From Skeletonema tropicum (Eukaryota > Bacillariophyta > Thalassiosirophyceae > Thalassiosirales > Thalassiosiraceae): 64,000 nt of DNA. The first letter of the stretch is position 1. Every line of letters begins with the position of its first letter. Made by a program: the position numbers and the translations under genes. Shown piece by piece: positions 12,001 to 27,000 of the stretch. The DNA lies in assembly GCA_037178625.1 (NCBI GenBank), contig CM074141.1:558001-622000 (forward strand), in the 5' to 3' direction. The notes under the pieces were generated by a model, which ran no database searches, was not told the DNA's origin, and saw only the letters and a program-made list of their open reading frames with translations.

Positions 12001-15000
12001 CAGCTTGAAGACTGCCGATGCTGCTGGCACAAGCGCTGGATCTTCGAGTGGGGACCTCAATCTTGCAACTGGAAGCGCATCGACAGCAAACTCAGGTGAC
12101 ATATCAATCGCTACTGGACTTTCCACGTCTGCATCTGCAGGAGACCTTGCTCTCACGGTAGGCTCCAGTGACACGCTTGGCGGCTCCATCACGTTGGAAG
12201 CGGGCGCTTCTGGTTCGGCCAATGCTGGTTCTGCTACCTTTGTGGCCGGTGACTCTCAATCATCAGATGGCGGTAGCATGACCATAGAAGCAGGAGATGG
12301 ACCCAATCAGGGCGGAGCAGTGACAATCTCGGCTGGCTCGGGCTCGTCAACTGGAGGTGGAATCATGGCCATCACATCAGGAGTCAGCGATGACGGTAGC
12401 TCCGGCACAGCCAGCTTGAAGACTGCCGATGCTGCTGGCACAAGCGCTGGATCTTCGAGTGGGGACCTCAATCTTGCAACTGGAAGCGCATCGACAGCAA
12501 ACTCAGGTGACATATCAATCGCTACTGGACTTTCCACGTCTGCATCTGCAGGAGACCTTGCTCTCACGGTAGGCTCCAGTGACACGCTTGGCGGCTCCAT
12601 CACGTTGGAAGCGGGCGCTTCTGGTTCGGCCAATGCTGGTTCTGCTACCTTTGTGGCCGGTGACTCTCAATCATCAGATGGCGGTAGCATGACCATAGAA
12701 GCAGGAGATGGACCCAATCAGGGCGGAGCAGTGACAATCTCGGCTGGCTCGGGCTCGTCAACTGGAGGTGGAATCATGGCCATCACATCAGGAGTCAGCG
12801 ATGACGGTAGCTCCGGCACAGCCAGCTTGAAGACTGCCGATGCTGCTGGCACAAGCGCTGGATCTTCGAGTGGGGACCTCAATCTTGCAACTGGAAGCGC
12901 ATCGACAGCAAACTCAGGTGACATATCAATCGCTACTGGACTTTCCACGTCTGCATCTGCAGGAGACCTTGCTCTCACGGTAGGCTCCAGTGACACGCTT
13001 GGCGGCTCCATCACGTTGGAAGCGGGCGCTTCAGGTTCGGCCAATGCTGGTTCTGCTACCTTTGTGGCCGGTGACTCTCAATCATCAGATGGCGGTAGCA
13101 TGACCATAGAAGCAGGAGATGGACCCAATCAGGGCGGAGCAGTGACAATCTCGGCTGGCTCGGGCTCGTCAACTGGAGGTGGAATCATGGCCATCACATC
13201 AGGAGTCAGCGATGACGGTAGCTCCGGCACAGCCAGCTTGAAGACTGCCGATGCTGCTGGCACAAGCGCTGGATCTTCGAGTGGGGACCTCAATCTTGCA
13301 ACTGGAAGCGCATCGACAGCAAACTCAGGTGACATATCAATCGCTACTGGACTTTCCACGTCTGCATCTGCAGGAGACCTTGCTCTCACGGTAGGCTCCA
13401 GTGACACGCTTGGCGGCTCCATCACGTTGGAAGCGGGCGCTTCTGGTTCGGCCAATGCTGGTTCTGCTACCTTTGTGGCCGGTGACTCTCAATCATCAGA
13501 TGGCGGTAGCATGACCATAGAAGCAGGAGATGGACCCAATCAGGGCGGAGCAGTGACAATCTCGGCTGGCTCGGGCTCGTCAACTGGAGGTGGAATCATG
13601 GCCATCACATCAGGAGTCAGCGATGACGGTAGCTCCGGCACAGCCAGCTTGAAGACTGCCGATGCTGCTGGCACAAGCGCTGGATCTTCGAGTGGGGACC
13701 TCAATCTTGCAACTGGAAGCGCATCGACAGCAAACTCAGGTGACATATCAATCGCTACTGGACTTTCCACGTCTGCATCTGCAGGAGACCTTGCTCTCAC
13801 GGTAGGCTCCAGTGACACGCTTGGCGGCTCCATCACGTTGGAAGCGGGCGCTTCTGGTTCGGCCAATGCTGGTTCTGCTACCTTTGTGGCCGGTGACTCT
13901 CAATCATCAGATGGCGGTAGCATGACCATAGAAGCAGGAGATGGACCCAATCAGGGCGGAGCAGTGACAATCTCGGCTGGCTCGGGCTCGTCAACTGGAG
14001 GTGGAATCATGGCCATCACATCAGGAGTCAGCGATGACGGTAGCTCCGGCACAGCCAGCTTGAAGACTGCCGATGCTGCTGGCACAAGCGCTGGATCTTC
14101 GAGTGGGGACCTCAATCTTGCAACTGGAAGCGCATCGACAGCAAACTCAGGTGACATATCAATCGCTACTGGACTTTCCACGTCTGCATCTGCAGGAGAC
14201 CTTGCTCTCACGGTAGGCTCCAGTGACACGCTTGGCGGCTCCATCACGTTGGAAGCGGGCGCTTCTGGTTCGGCCAATGCTGGTTCTGCTACCTTTGTGG
14301 CCGGTGACTCTCAATCATCAGATGGCGGTAGCATGACCATAGAAGCAGGAGATGGACCCAATCAGGGCGGAGCAGTGACAATCTCGGCTGGCTCGGGCTC
14401 GTCAACTGGAGGTGGAATCATGGCCATCACATCAGGAGTCAGCGATGACGGTAGCTCCGGCACAGCCAGCTTGAAGACTGCCGATGCTGCTGGCACAAGC
14501 GCTGGATCTTCGAGTGGGGACCTCAATCTTGCAACTGGAAGCGCATCGACAGCAAACTCAGGTGACATATCAATCGCTACTGGACTTTCCACGTCTGCAT
14601 CTGCAGGAGACCTTGCTCTCACGGTAGGCTCCAGTGACACGCTTGGCGGCTCCATCACGTTGGAAGCGGGCGCTTCTGGTTCGGCCAATGCTGGTTCTGC
14701 TACCTTTGTGGCCGGTGACTCTCAATCATCAGATGGCGGTAGCATGACCATAGAAGCAGGAGATGGACCCAATCAGGGCGGAGCAGTGACAATCTCGGCT
14801 GGCTCGGGCTCGTCAACTGGAGGTGGAATCATGGCCATCACATCAGGAGTCAGCGATGACGGTAGCTCCGGCACAGCCAGCTTGAAGACTGCCGATGCTG
14901 CTGGCACAAGCGCTGGATCTTCGAGTGGGGACCTCAATCTTGCAACTGGAAGCGCATCGACAGCAAACTCAGGTGACATATCAATCGCTACTGGACTTTC

Positions 15001-18000
15001 CACGTCTGCATCTGCAGGAGACCTTGCTCTCACGGTAGGCTCCAGTGACACGCTTGGCGGCTCCATCACGTTGGAAGCGGGCGCTTCTGGTTCGGCCAAT
15101 GCTGGTTCTGCTACCTTTGTGGCCGGTGACTCTCAATCATCAGATGGCGGTAGCATGACCATAGAAGCAGGAGATGGACCCAATCAGGGCGGAGCAGTGA
15201 CAATCTCGGCTGGCTCGGGCTCGTCAACTGGAGGTGGAATCATGGCCATCACATCAGGAGTCAGCGATGACGGTAGCTCCGGCACAGCCAGCTTGAAGAC
15301 TGCCGATGCTGCTGGCACAAGCGCTGGATCTTCGAGTGGGGACCTCAATCTTGCAACTGGAAGCGCATCGACAGCAAACTCAGGTGACATATCAATCGCT
15401 ACTGGACTTTCCACGTCTGCATCTGCAGGAGACCTTGCTCTCACGGTAGGCTCCAGTGACACGCTTGGCGGCTCCATCACGTTGGAAGCGGGCGCTTCTG
15501 GTTCGGCCAATGCTGGTTCTGCTACCTTTGTGGCCGGTGACTCTCAATCATCAGATGGCGGTAGCATGACCATAGAAGCAGGAGATGGACCCAATCAGGG
15601 CGGAGCAGTGACAATCTCGGCTGGCTCGGGCTCGTCAACTGGAGGTGGAATCATGGCCATCACATCAGGAGTCAGCGATGACGGTAGCTCCGGCACAGCC
15701 AGCTTGAAGACTGCCGATGCTGCTGGCACAAGCGCTGGATCTTCGAGTGGGGACCTCAATCTTGCAACTGGAAGCGCATCGACAGCAAACTCAGGTGACA
15801 TATCAATCGCTACTGGACTTTCCACGTCTGCATCTGCAGGAGACCTTGCTCTCACGGTAGGCTCCAGTGACACGCTTGGCGGCTCCATCACGTTGGAAGC
15901 GGGCGCTTCTGGTTCGGCCAATGCTGGTTCTGCTACCTTTGTGGCCGGTGACTCTCAATCATCAGATGGCGGTAGCATGACCATAGAAGCAGGAGATGGA
16001 CCCAATCAGGGCGGAGCAGTGACAATCTCGGCTGGCTCGGGCTCGTCAACTGGAGGTGGAATCATGGCCATCACATCAGGAGTCAGCGATGACGGTAGCT
16101 CCGGCACAGCCAGCTTGAAGACTGCCGATGCTGCTGGCACAAGCGCTGGATCTTCGAGTGGGGACCTCAATCTTGCAACTGGAAGCGCATCGACAGCAAA
16201 CTCAGGTGACATATCAATCGCTACTGGACTTTCCACGTCTGCATCTGCAGGAGACCTTGCTCTCACGGTAGGCTCCAGTGACACGCTTGGCGGCTCCATC
16301 ACGTTGGAAGCGGGCGCTTCTGGTTCGGCCAATGCTGGTTCTGCTACCTTTGTGGCCGGTGACTCTCAATCATCAGATGGCGGTAGCATGACCATAGAAG
16401 CAGGAGATGGACCCAATCAGGGCGGAGCAGTGACAATCTCGGCTGGCTCGGGCTCGTCAACTGGAGGTGGAATCATGGCCATCACATCAGGAGTCAGCGA
16501 TGACGGTAGCTCCGGCACAGCCAGCTTGAAGACTGCCGATGCTGCTGGCACAAGCGCTGGATCTTCGAGTGGGGACCTCAATCTTGCAACTGGAAGCGCA
16601 TCGACAGCAAACTCAGGTGACATATCAATCGCTACTGGACTTTCCACGTCTGCATCTGCAGGAGACCTTGCTCTCACGGTAGGCTCCAGTGACACGCTTG
16701 GCGGCTCCATCACGTTGGAAGCGGGCGCTTCTGGTTCGGCCAATGCTGGTTCTGCTACCTTTGTGGCCGGTGACTCTCAATCATCAGATGGCGGTAGCAT
16801 GACCATAGAAGCAGGAGATGGACCCAATCAGGGCGGAGCAGTGACAATCTCGGCTGGCTCGGGCTCGTCAACTGGAGGTGGAATCATGGCCATCACATCA
16901 GGAGTCAGCGATGACGGTAGCTCCGGCACAGCCAGCTTGAAGACTGCCGATGCTGCTGGCACAAGCGCTGGATCTTCGAGTGGGGACCTCAATCTTGCAA
17001 CTGGAAGCGCATCGACAGCAAACTCAGGTGACATATCAATCGCTACTGGACTTTCCACGTCTGCATCTGCAGGAGACCTTGCTCTCACGGTAGGCTCCAG
17101 TGACACGCTTGGCGGCTCCATCACGTTGGAAGCGGGCGCTTCTGGTTCGGCCAATGCTGGTTCTGCTACCTTTGTGGCCGGTGACTCTCAATCATCAGAT
17201 GGCGGTAGCATGACCATAGAAGCAGGAGATGGACCCAATCAGGGCGGAGCAGTGACAATCTCGGCTGGCTCGGGCTCGTCAACTGGAGGTGGAATCATGG
17301 CCATCACATCAGGAGTCAGCGATGACGGTAGCTCCGGCACAGCCAGCTTGAAGACTGCCGATGCTGCTGGCACAAGCGCTGGATCTTCGAGTGGGGACCT
17401 CAATCTTGCAACTGGAAGCGCATCGACAGCAAACTCAGGTGACATATCAATCGCTACTGGACTTTCCACGTCTGCATCTGCAGGAGACCTTGCTCTCACG
17501 GTAGGCTCCAGTGACACGCTTGGCGGCTCCATCACGTTGGAAGCGGGCGCTTCTGGTTCGGCCAATGCTGGTTCTGCTACCTTTGTGGCCGGTGACTCTC
17601 AATCATCAGATGGCGGTAGCATGACCATAGAAGCAGGAGATGGACCCAATCAGGGCGGAGCAGTGACAATCTCGGCTGGCTCGGGCTCGTCAACTGGAGG
17701 TGGAATCATGGCCATCACATCAGGAGTCAGCGATGACGGTAGCTCCGGCACAGCCAGCTTGAAGACTGCCGATGCTGCTGGCACAAGCGCTGGATCTTCG
17801 AGTGGGGACCTCAATCTTGCAACTGGAAGCGCATCGACAGCAAACTCAGGTGACATATCAATCGCTACTGGACTTTCCACGTCTGCATCTGCAGGAGACC
17901 TTGCTCTCACGGTAGGCTCCAGTGACACGCTTGGCGGCTCCATCACGTTGGAAGCGGGCGCTTCTGGTTCGGCCAATGCTGGTTCTGCTACCTTTGTGGC

Positions 18001-21000
18001 CGGTGACTCTCAATCATCAGATGGCGGTAGCATGACCATAGAAGCAGGAGATGGACCCAATCAGGGCGGAGCAGTGACAATCTCGGCTGGCTCGGGCTCG
18101 TCAACTGGAGGTGGAATCATGGCCATCACATCAGGAGTCAGCGATGACGGTAGCTCCGGCACAGCCAGCTTGAAGACTGCCGATGCTGCTGGCACAAGCG
18201 CTGGATCTTCGAGTGGGGACCTCAATCTTGCAACTGGAAGCGCATCGACAGCAAACTCAGGTGACATATCAATCGCTACTGGACTTTCCACGTCTGCATC
18301 TGCAGGAGACCTTGCTCTCACGGTAGGCTCCAGTGACACGCTTGGCGGCTCCATCACGTTGGAAGCGGGCGCTTCTGGTTCGGCCAATGCTGGTTCTGCT
18401 ACCTTTGTGGCCGGTGACTCTCAATCATCAGATGGCGGTAGCATGACCATAGAAGCAGGAGATGGACCCAATCAGGGCGGAGCAGTGACAATCTCGGCTG
18501 GCTCGGGCTCGTCAACTGGAGGTGGAATCATGGCCATCACATCAGGAGTCAGCGATGACGGTAGCTCCGGCACAGCCAGCTTGAAGACTGCCGATGCTGC
18601 TGGCACAAGCGCTGGATCTTCGAGTGGGGACCTCAATCTTGCAACTGGAAGCGCATCGACAGCAAACTCAGGTGACATATCAATCGCTACTGGACTTTCC
18701 ACGTCTGCATCTGCAGGAGACCTTGCTCTCACGGTAGGCTCCAGTGACACGCTTGGCGGCTCCATCACGTTGGAAGCGGGCGCTTCTGGTTCGGCCAATG
18801 CTGGTTCTGCTACCTTTGTGGCCGGTGACTCTCAATCATCAGATGGCGGTAGCATGACCATAGAAGCAGGAGATGGACCCAATCAGGGCGGAGCAGTGAC
18901 AATCTCGGCTGGCTCGGGCTCGTCAACTGGAGGTGGAATCATGGCCATCACATCAGGAGTCAGCGATGACGGTAGCTCCGGCACAGCCAGCTTGAAGACT
19001 GCCGATGCTGCTGGCACAAGCGCTGGATCTTCGAGTGGGGACCTCAATCTTGCAACTGGAAGCGCATCGACAGCAAACTCAGGTGACATATCAATCGCTA
19101 CTGGACTTTCCACGTCTGCATCTGCAGGAGACCTTGCTCTCACGGTAGGCTCCAGTGACACGCTTGGCGGCTCCATCACGTTGGAAGCGGGCGCTTCTGG
19201 TTCGGCCAATGCTGGTTCTGCTACCTTTGTGGCCGGTGACTCTCAATCATCAGATGGCGGTAGCATGACCATAGAAGCAGGAGATGGACCCAATCAGGGC
19301 GGAGCAGTGACAATCTCGGCTGGCTCGGGCTCGTCAACTGGAGGTGGAATCATGGCCATCACATCAGGAGTCAGCGATGACGGTAGCTCCGGCACAGCCA
19401 GCTTGAAGACTGCCGATGCTGCTGGCACAAGCGCTGGATCTTCGAGTGGGGACCTCAATCTTGCAACTGGAAGCGCATCGACAGCAAACTCAGGTGACAT
19501 ATCAATCGCTACTGGACTTTCCACGTCTGCATCTGCAGGAGACCTTGCTCTCACGGTAGGCTCCAGTGACACGCTTGGCGGCTCCATCACGTTGGAAGCG
19601 GGCGCTTCTGGTTCGGCCAATGCTGGTTCTGCTACCTTTGTGGCCGGTGACTCTCAATCATCAGATGGCGGTAGCATGACCATAGAAGCAGGAGATGGAC
19701 CCAATCAGGGCGGAGCAGTGACAATCTCGGCTGGCTCGGGCTCGTCAACTGGAGGTGGAATCATGGCCATCACATCAGGAGTCAGCGATGACGGTAGCTC
19801 CGGCACAGCCAGCTTGAAGACTGCCGATGCTGCTGGCACAAGCGCTGGATCTTCGAGTGGGGACCTCAATCTTGCAACTGGAAGCGCATCGACAGCAAAC
19901 TCAGGTGACATATCAATCGCTACTGGACTTTCCACGTCTGCATCTGCAGGAGACCTTGCTCTCACGGTAGGCTCCAGTGACACGCTTGGCGGCTCCATCA
20001 CGTTGGAAGCGGGCGCTTCTGGTTCGGCCAATGCTGGTTCTGCTACCTTTGTGGCCGGTGACTCTCAATCATCAGATGGCGGTAGCATGACCATAGAAGC
20101 AGGAGATGGACCCAATCAGGGCGGAGCAGTGACAATCTCGGCTGGCTCGGGCTCGTCAACTGGAGGTGGAATCATGGCCATCACATCAGGAGTCAGCGAT
20201 GACGGTAGCTCCGGCACAGCCAGCTTGAAGACTGCCGATGCTGCTGGCACGAAGCGCTGGATCTTCGAGTGGGGACCTCAATCTTGCAACTGGAAGCGCA
20301 TCGACAGCAAACTCAGGTGACATATCAATCGCTACTGGACTTTCCACGTCTGCATCTGCAGGAGACCTTGCTCTCACGGTAGGCTCCAGTGACACGCTTG
20401 GCGGCTCCATCACGTTGGAAGCGGGCGCTTCTGGTTCGGCCAATGCTGGTTCTGCTACCTTTGTGGCCGGTGACTCTCAATCATCAGATGGCGGTAGCAT
20501 GACCATAGAAGCAGGAGATGGACCCAATCAGGGCGGAGCAGTGACAATCTCGGCTGGCTCGGGCTCGTCAACTGGAGGTGGAATCATGGCCATCACATCA
20601 GGAGTCAGCGATGACGGTAGCTCCGGCACAGCCAGCTTGAAGACTGCCGATGCTGCTGGCACAAGCGCTGGATCTTCGAGTGGGGACCTCAATCTTGCAA
20701 CTGGAAGCGCATCGACAGCAAACTCAGGTGACATATCAATCGCTACTGGACTTTCCACGTCTGCATCTGCAGGAGACCTTGCTCTCACGGTAGGCTCCAG
20801 TGACACGCTTGGCGGCTCCATCACGTTGGAAGCGGGCGCTTCTGGTTCGGCCAATGCTGGTTCTGCTACCTTTGTGGCCGGTGACTCTCAATCATCAGAT
20901 GGCGGTAGCATGACCATAGAAGCAGGAGATGGACCCAATCAGGGCGGAGCAGTGACAATCTCGGCTGGCTCGGGCTCGTCAACTGGAGGTGGAATCATGG

Positions 21001-24000
21001 CCATCACATCAGGAGTCAGCGATGACGGTAGCTCCGGCACAGCCAGCTTGAAGACTGCCGATGCTGCTGGCACAAGCGCTGGATCTTCGAGTGGGGACCT
21101 CAATCTTGCAACTGGAAGCGCATCGACAGCAAACTCAGGTGACATATCAATCGCTACTGGACTTTCCACGTCTGCATCTGCAGGAGACCTTGCTCTCACG
21201 GTAGGCTCCAGTGACACGCTTGGCGGCTCCATCACGTTGGAAGCGGGCGCTTCTGGTTCGGCCAATGCTGGTTCTGCTACCTTTGTGGCCGGTGACTCTC
21301 AATCATCAGATGGCGGTAGCATGACCATAGAAGCAGGAGATGGACCCAATCAGGGCGGAGCAGTGACAATCTCGGCTGGCTCGGGCTCGTCAACTGGAGG
21401 TGGAATCATGGCCATCACATCAGGAGTCAGCGATGACGGTAGCTCCGGCACAGCCAGCTTGAAGACTGCCGATGCTGCTGGCACGAAGCGCTGGATCTTC
21501 GAGTGGGGACCTCAATCTTGCAACTGGAAGCGCATCGACAGCAAACTCAGGTGACATATCAATCGCTACTGGACTTTCCACGTCTGCATCTGCAGGAGAC
21601 CTTGCTCTCACGGTAGGCTCCAGTGACACGCTTGGCGGCTCCATCACGTTGGAAGCGGGCGCTTCTGGTTCGGCCAATGCTGGTTCTGCTACCTTTGTGG
21701 CCGGTGACTCTCAATCATCAGATGGCGGTAGCATGACCATAGAAGCAGGAGATGGACCCAATCAGGGCGGAGCAGTGACAATCTCGGCTGGCTCGGGCTC
21801 GTCAACTGGAGGTGGAATCATGGCCATCACATCAGGAGTCAGCGATGACGGTAGCTCCGGCACAGCCAGCTTGAAGACTGCCGATGCTGCTGGCACAAGC
21901 GCTGGATCTTCGAGTGGGGACCTCAATCTTGCAACTGGAAGCGCATCGACAGCAAACTCAGGTGACATATCAATCGCTACTGGACTTTCCACGTCTGCAT
22001 CTGCAGGAGACCTTGCTCTCACGGTAGGCTCCAGTGACACGCTTGGCGGCTCCATCACGTTGGAAGCGGGCGCTTCTGGTTCGGCCAATGCTGGTTCTGC
22101 TACCTTTGTGGCCGGTGACTCTCAATCATCAGATGGCGGTAGCATGACCATAGAAGCAGGAGATGGACCCAATCAGGGCGGAGCAGTGACAATCTCGGCT
22201 GGCTCGGGCTCGTCAACTGGAGGTGGAATCATGGCCATCACATCAGGAGTCAGCGATGACGGTAGCTCCGGCACAGCCAGCTTGAAGACTGCCGATGCTG
22301 CTGGCACAAGCGCTGGATCTTCGAGTGGGGACCTCAATCTTGCAACTGGAAGCGCATCGACAGCAAACTCAGGTGACATATCAATCGCTACTGGACTTTC
22401 CACGTCTGCATCTGCAGGAGACCTTGCTCTCACGGTAGGCTCCAGTGACACGCTTGGCGGCTCCATCACGTTGGAAGCGGGCGCTTCTGGTTCGGCCAAT
22501 GCTGGTTCTGCTACCTTTGTGGCCGGTGACTCTCAATCATCAGATGGCGGTAGCATGACCATAGAAGCAGGAGATGGACCCAATCAGGGCGGAGCAGTGA
22601 CAATCTCGGCTGGCTCGGGCTCGTCAACTGGAGGTGGAATCATGGCCATCACATCAGGAGTCAGCGATGACGGTAGCTCCGGCACAGCCAGCTTGAAGAC
22701 TGCCGATGCTGCTGGCACAAGCGCTGGATCTTCGAGTGGGGACCTCAATCTTGCAACTGGAAGCGCATCGACAGCAAACTCAGGTGACATATCAATCGCT
22801 ACTGGACTTTCCACGTCTGCATCTGCAGGAGACCTTGCTCTCACGGTAGGCTCCAGTGACACGCTTGGCGGCTCCATCACGTTGGAAGCGGGCGCTTCTG
22901 GTTCGGCCAATGCTGGTTCTGCTACCTTTGTGGCCGGTGACTCTCAATCATCAGATGGCGGTAGCATGACCATAGAAGCAGGAGATGGACCCAATCAGGG
23001 CGGAGCAGTGACAATCTCGGCTGGCTCGGGCTCGTCAACTGGAGGTGGAATCATGGCCATCACATCAGGAGTCAGCGATGACGGTAGCTCCGGCACAGCC
23101 AGCTTGAAGACTGCCGATGCTGCTGGCACAAGCGCTGGATCTTCGAGTGGGGACCTCAATCTTGCAACTGGAAGCGCATCGACAGCAAACTCAGGTGACA
23201 TATCAATCGCTACTGGACTTTCCACGTCTGCATCTGCAGGAGACCTTGCTCTCACGGTAGGCTCCAGTGACACGCTTGGCGGCTCCATCACGTTGGAAGC
23301 GGGCGCTTCTGGTTCGGCCAATGCTGGTTCTGCTACCTTTGTGGCCGGTGACTCTCAATCATCAGATGGCGGTAGCATGACCATAGAAGCAGGAGATGGA
23401 CCCAATCAGGGCGGAGCAGTGACAATCTCGGCTGGCTCGGGCTCGTCAACTGGAGGTGGAATCATGGCCATCACATCAGGAGTCAGCGATGACGGTAGCT
23501 CCGGCACAGCCAGCTTGAAGACTGCCGATGCTGCTGGCACAAGCGCTGGATCTTCGAGTGGGGACCTCAATCTTGCAACTGGAAGCGCATCGACAGCAAA
23601 CTCAGGTGACATATCAATCGCTACTGGACTTTCCACGTCTGCATCTGCAGGAGACCTTGCTCTCACGGTAGGCTCCAGTGACACGCTTGGCGGCTCCATC
23701 ACGTTGGAAGCGGGCGCTTCTGGTTCGGCCAATGCTGGTTCTGCTACCTTTGTGGCCGGTGACTCTCAATCATCAGATGGCGGTAGCATGACCATAGAAG
23801 CAGGAGATGGACCCAATCAGGGCGGAGCAGTGACAATCTCGGCTGGCTCGGGCTCGTCAACTGGAGGTGGAATCATGGCCATCACATCAGGAGTCAGCGA
23901 TGACGGTAGCTCCGGCACAGCCAGCTTGAAGACTGCCGATGCTGCTGGCACGAGCGCTGGATCTTCGAGTGGGGACCTCAATCTTGCAACTGGAAGCGCA

Positions 24001-27000
24001 TCGACAGCAAACTCAGGTGACATATCAATCGCTACTGGACTTTCCACGTCTGCATCTGCAGGAGACCTTGCTCTCACGGTAGGCTCCAGTGACACGCTTG
24101 GCGGCTCCATCACGTTGGAAGCGGGCGCTTCTGGTTCGGCCAATGCTGGTTCTGCTACCTTTGTGGCCGGTGACTCTCAATCATCAGATGGCGGTAGCAT
24201 GACCATAGAAGCAGGAGATGGACCCAATCAGGGCGGAGCAGTGACAATCTCGGCTGGCTCGGGCTCGTCAACTGGAGGTGGAATCATGGCCATCACATCA
24301 GGAGTCAGCGATGACGGTAGCTCCGGCACAGCCAGCTTGAAGACTGCCGATGCTGCTGGCACGAAGCGCTGGATCTTCGAGTGGGGACCTCAATCTTGCA
24401 ACTGGAAGCGCATCGACAGCAAACTCAGGTGACATATCAATCGCTACTGGACTTTCCACGTCTGCATCTGCAGGAGACCTTGCTCTCACGGTAGGCTCCA
24501 GTGACACGCTTGGCGGCTCCATCACGTTGGAAGCGGGCGCTTCTGGTTCGGCCAATGCTGGTTCTGCTACCTTTGTGGCCGGTGACTCTCAATCATCAGA
24601 TGGCGGTAGCATGACCATAGAAGCAGGAGATGGACCCAATCAGGGCGGAGCAGTGACAATCTCGGCTGGCTCGGGCTCGTCAACTGGAGGTGGAATCATG
24701 GCCATCACATCAGGAGTCAGCGATGACGGTAGCTCCGGCACAGCCAGCTTGAAGACTGCCGATGCTGCTGGCACAAGCGCTGGATCTTCGAGTGGGGACC
24801 TCAATCTTGCAACTGGAAGCGCATCGACAGCAAACTCAGGTGACATATCAATCGCTACTGGACTTTCCACGTCTGCATCTGCAGGAGACCTTGCTCTCAC
24901 GGTAGGCTCCAGTGACACGCTTGGCGGCTCCATCACGTTGGAAGCGGGCGCTTCTGGTTCGGCCAATGCTGGTTCTGCTACCTTTGTGGCCGGTGACTCT
25001 CAATCATCAGATGGCGGTAGCATGACCATAGAAGCAGGAGATGGACCCAATCAGGGCGGAGCAGTGACAATCTCGGCTGGCTCGGGCTCGTCAACTGGAG
25101 GTGGAATCATGGCCATCACATCAGGAGTCAGCGATGACGGTAGCTCCGGCACAGCCAGCTTGAAGACTGCCGATGCTGCTGGCACAAGCGCTGGATCTTC
25201 GAGTGGGGACCTCAATCTTGCAACTGGAAGCGCATCGACAGCAAACTCAGGTGACATATCAATCGCTACTGGACTTTCCACGTCTGCATCTGCAGGAGAC
25301 CTTGCTCTCACGGTAGGCTCCAGTGACACGCTTGGCGGCTCCATCACGTTGGAAGCGGGCGCTTCTGGTTCGGCCAATGCTGGTTCTGCTACCTTTGTGG
25401 CCGGTGACTCTCAATCATCAGATGGCGGTAGCATGACCATAGAAGCAGGAGATGGACCCAATCAGGGCGGAGCAGTGACAATCTCGGCTGGCTCGGGCTC
25501 GTCAACTGGAGGTGGAATCATGGCCATCACATCAGGAGTCAGCGATGACGGTAGCTCCGGCACAGCCAGCTTGAAGACTGCCGATGCTGCTGGCACAAGC
25601 GCTGGATCTTCGAGTGGGGACCTCAATCTTGCAACTGGAAGCGCATCGACAGCAAACTCAGGTGACATATCAATCGCTACTGGACTTTCCACGTCTGCAT
25701 CTGCAGGAGACCTTGCTCTCACGGTAGGCTCCAGTGACACGCTTGGCGGCTCCATCACGTTGGAAGCGGGCGCTTCTGGTTCGGCCAATGCTGGTTCTGC
25801 TACCTTTGTGGCCGGTGACTCTCAATCATCAGATGGCGGTAGCATGACCATAGAAGCAGGAGATGGACCCAATCAGGGCGGAGCAGTGACAATCTCGGCT
25901 GGCTCGGGCTCGTCAACTGGAGGTGGAATCATGGCCATCACATCAGGAGTCAGCGATGACGGTAGCTCCGGCACAGCCAGCTTGAAGACTGCCGATGCTG
26001 CTGGCACAAGCGCTGGATCTTCGAGTGGGGACCTCAATCTTGCAACTGGAAGCGCATCGACAGCAAACTCAGGTGACATATCAATCGCTACTGGACTTTC
26101 CACGTCTGCATCTGCAGGAGACCTTGCTCTCACGGTAGGCTCCAGTGACACGCTTGGCGGCTCCATCACGTTGGAAGCGGGCGCTTCTGGTTCGGCCAAT
26201 GCTGGTTCTGCTACCTTTGTGGCCGGTGACTCTCAATCATCAGATGGCGGTAGCATGACCATAGAAGCAGGAGATGGACCCAATCAGGGCGGAGCAGTGA
26301 CAATCTCGGCTGGCTCGGGCTCGTCAACTGGAGGTGGAATCATGGCCATCACATCAGGAGTCAGCGATGACGGTAGCTCCGGCACAGCCAGCTTGAAGAC
26401 TGCCGATGCTGCTGGCACGAGCGCTGGATCTTCGAGTGGGGACCTCAATCTTGCAACTGGAAGCGCATCGACAGCAAACTCAGGTGACATATCAATCGCT
26501 ACTGGACTTTCCACGTCTGCATCTGCAGGAGACCTTGCTCTCACGGTAGGCTCCAGTGACACGCTTGGCGGCTCCATCACGTTGGAAGCGGGCGCTTCTG
26601 GTTCGGCCAATGCTGGTTCTGCTACCTTTGCGGCCGGTGACTCTCAATCATCAGATGGCGGTAGCATGACCATAGAAGCAGGAGATGGACCCAATCAGGG
26701 CGGAGCAGTGACAATCTCGGCTGGCTCGGGCTCGTCAACTGGAGGTGGAATCATGGCCATCACATCAGGAGTCAGCGATGACGGTAGCTCCGGCACAGCC
26801 AGCTTGAAGACTGCCGATGCTGCTGGCACGAGCGCTGGATCTTCGAGTGGGGACCTCAATCTTGCAACTGGAAGCGCATCGACAGCAAACTCAGGTGACA
26901 TATCAATCGCTACTGGACTTTCCACGTCTGCATCTGCAGGAGACCTTGCTCTCACGGTAGGCTCCAGTGACACGCTTGGCGGCTCCATCACGTTGGAAGC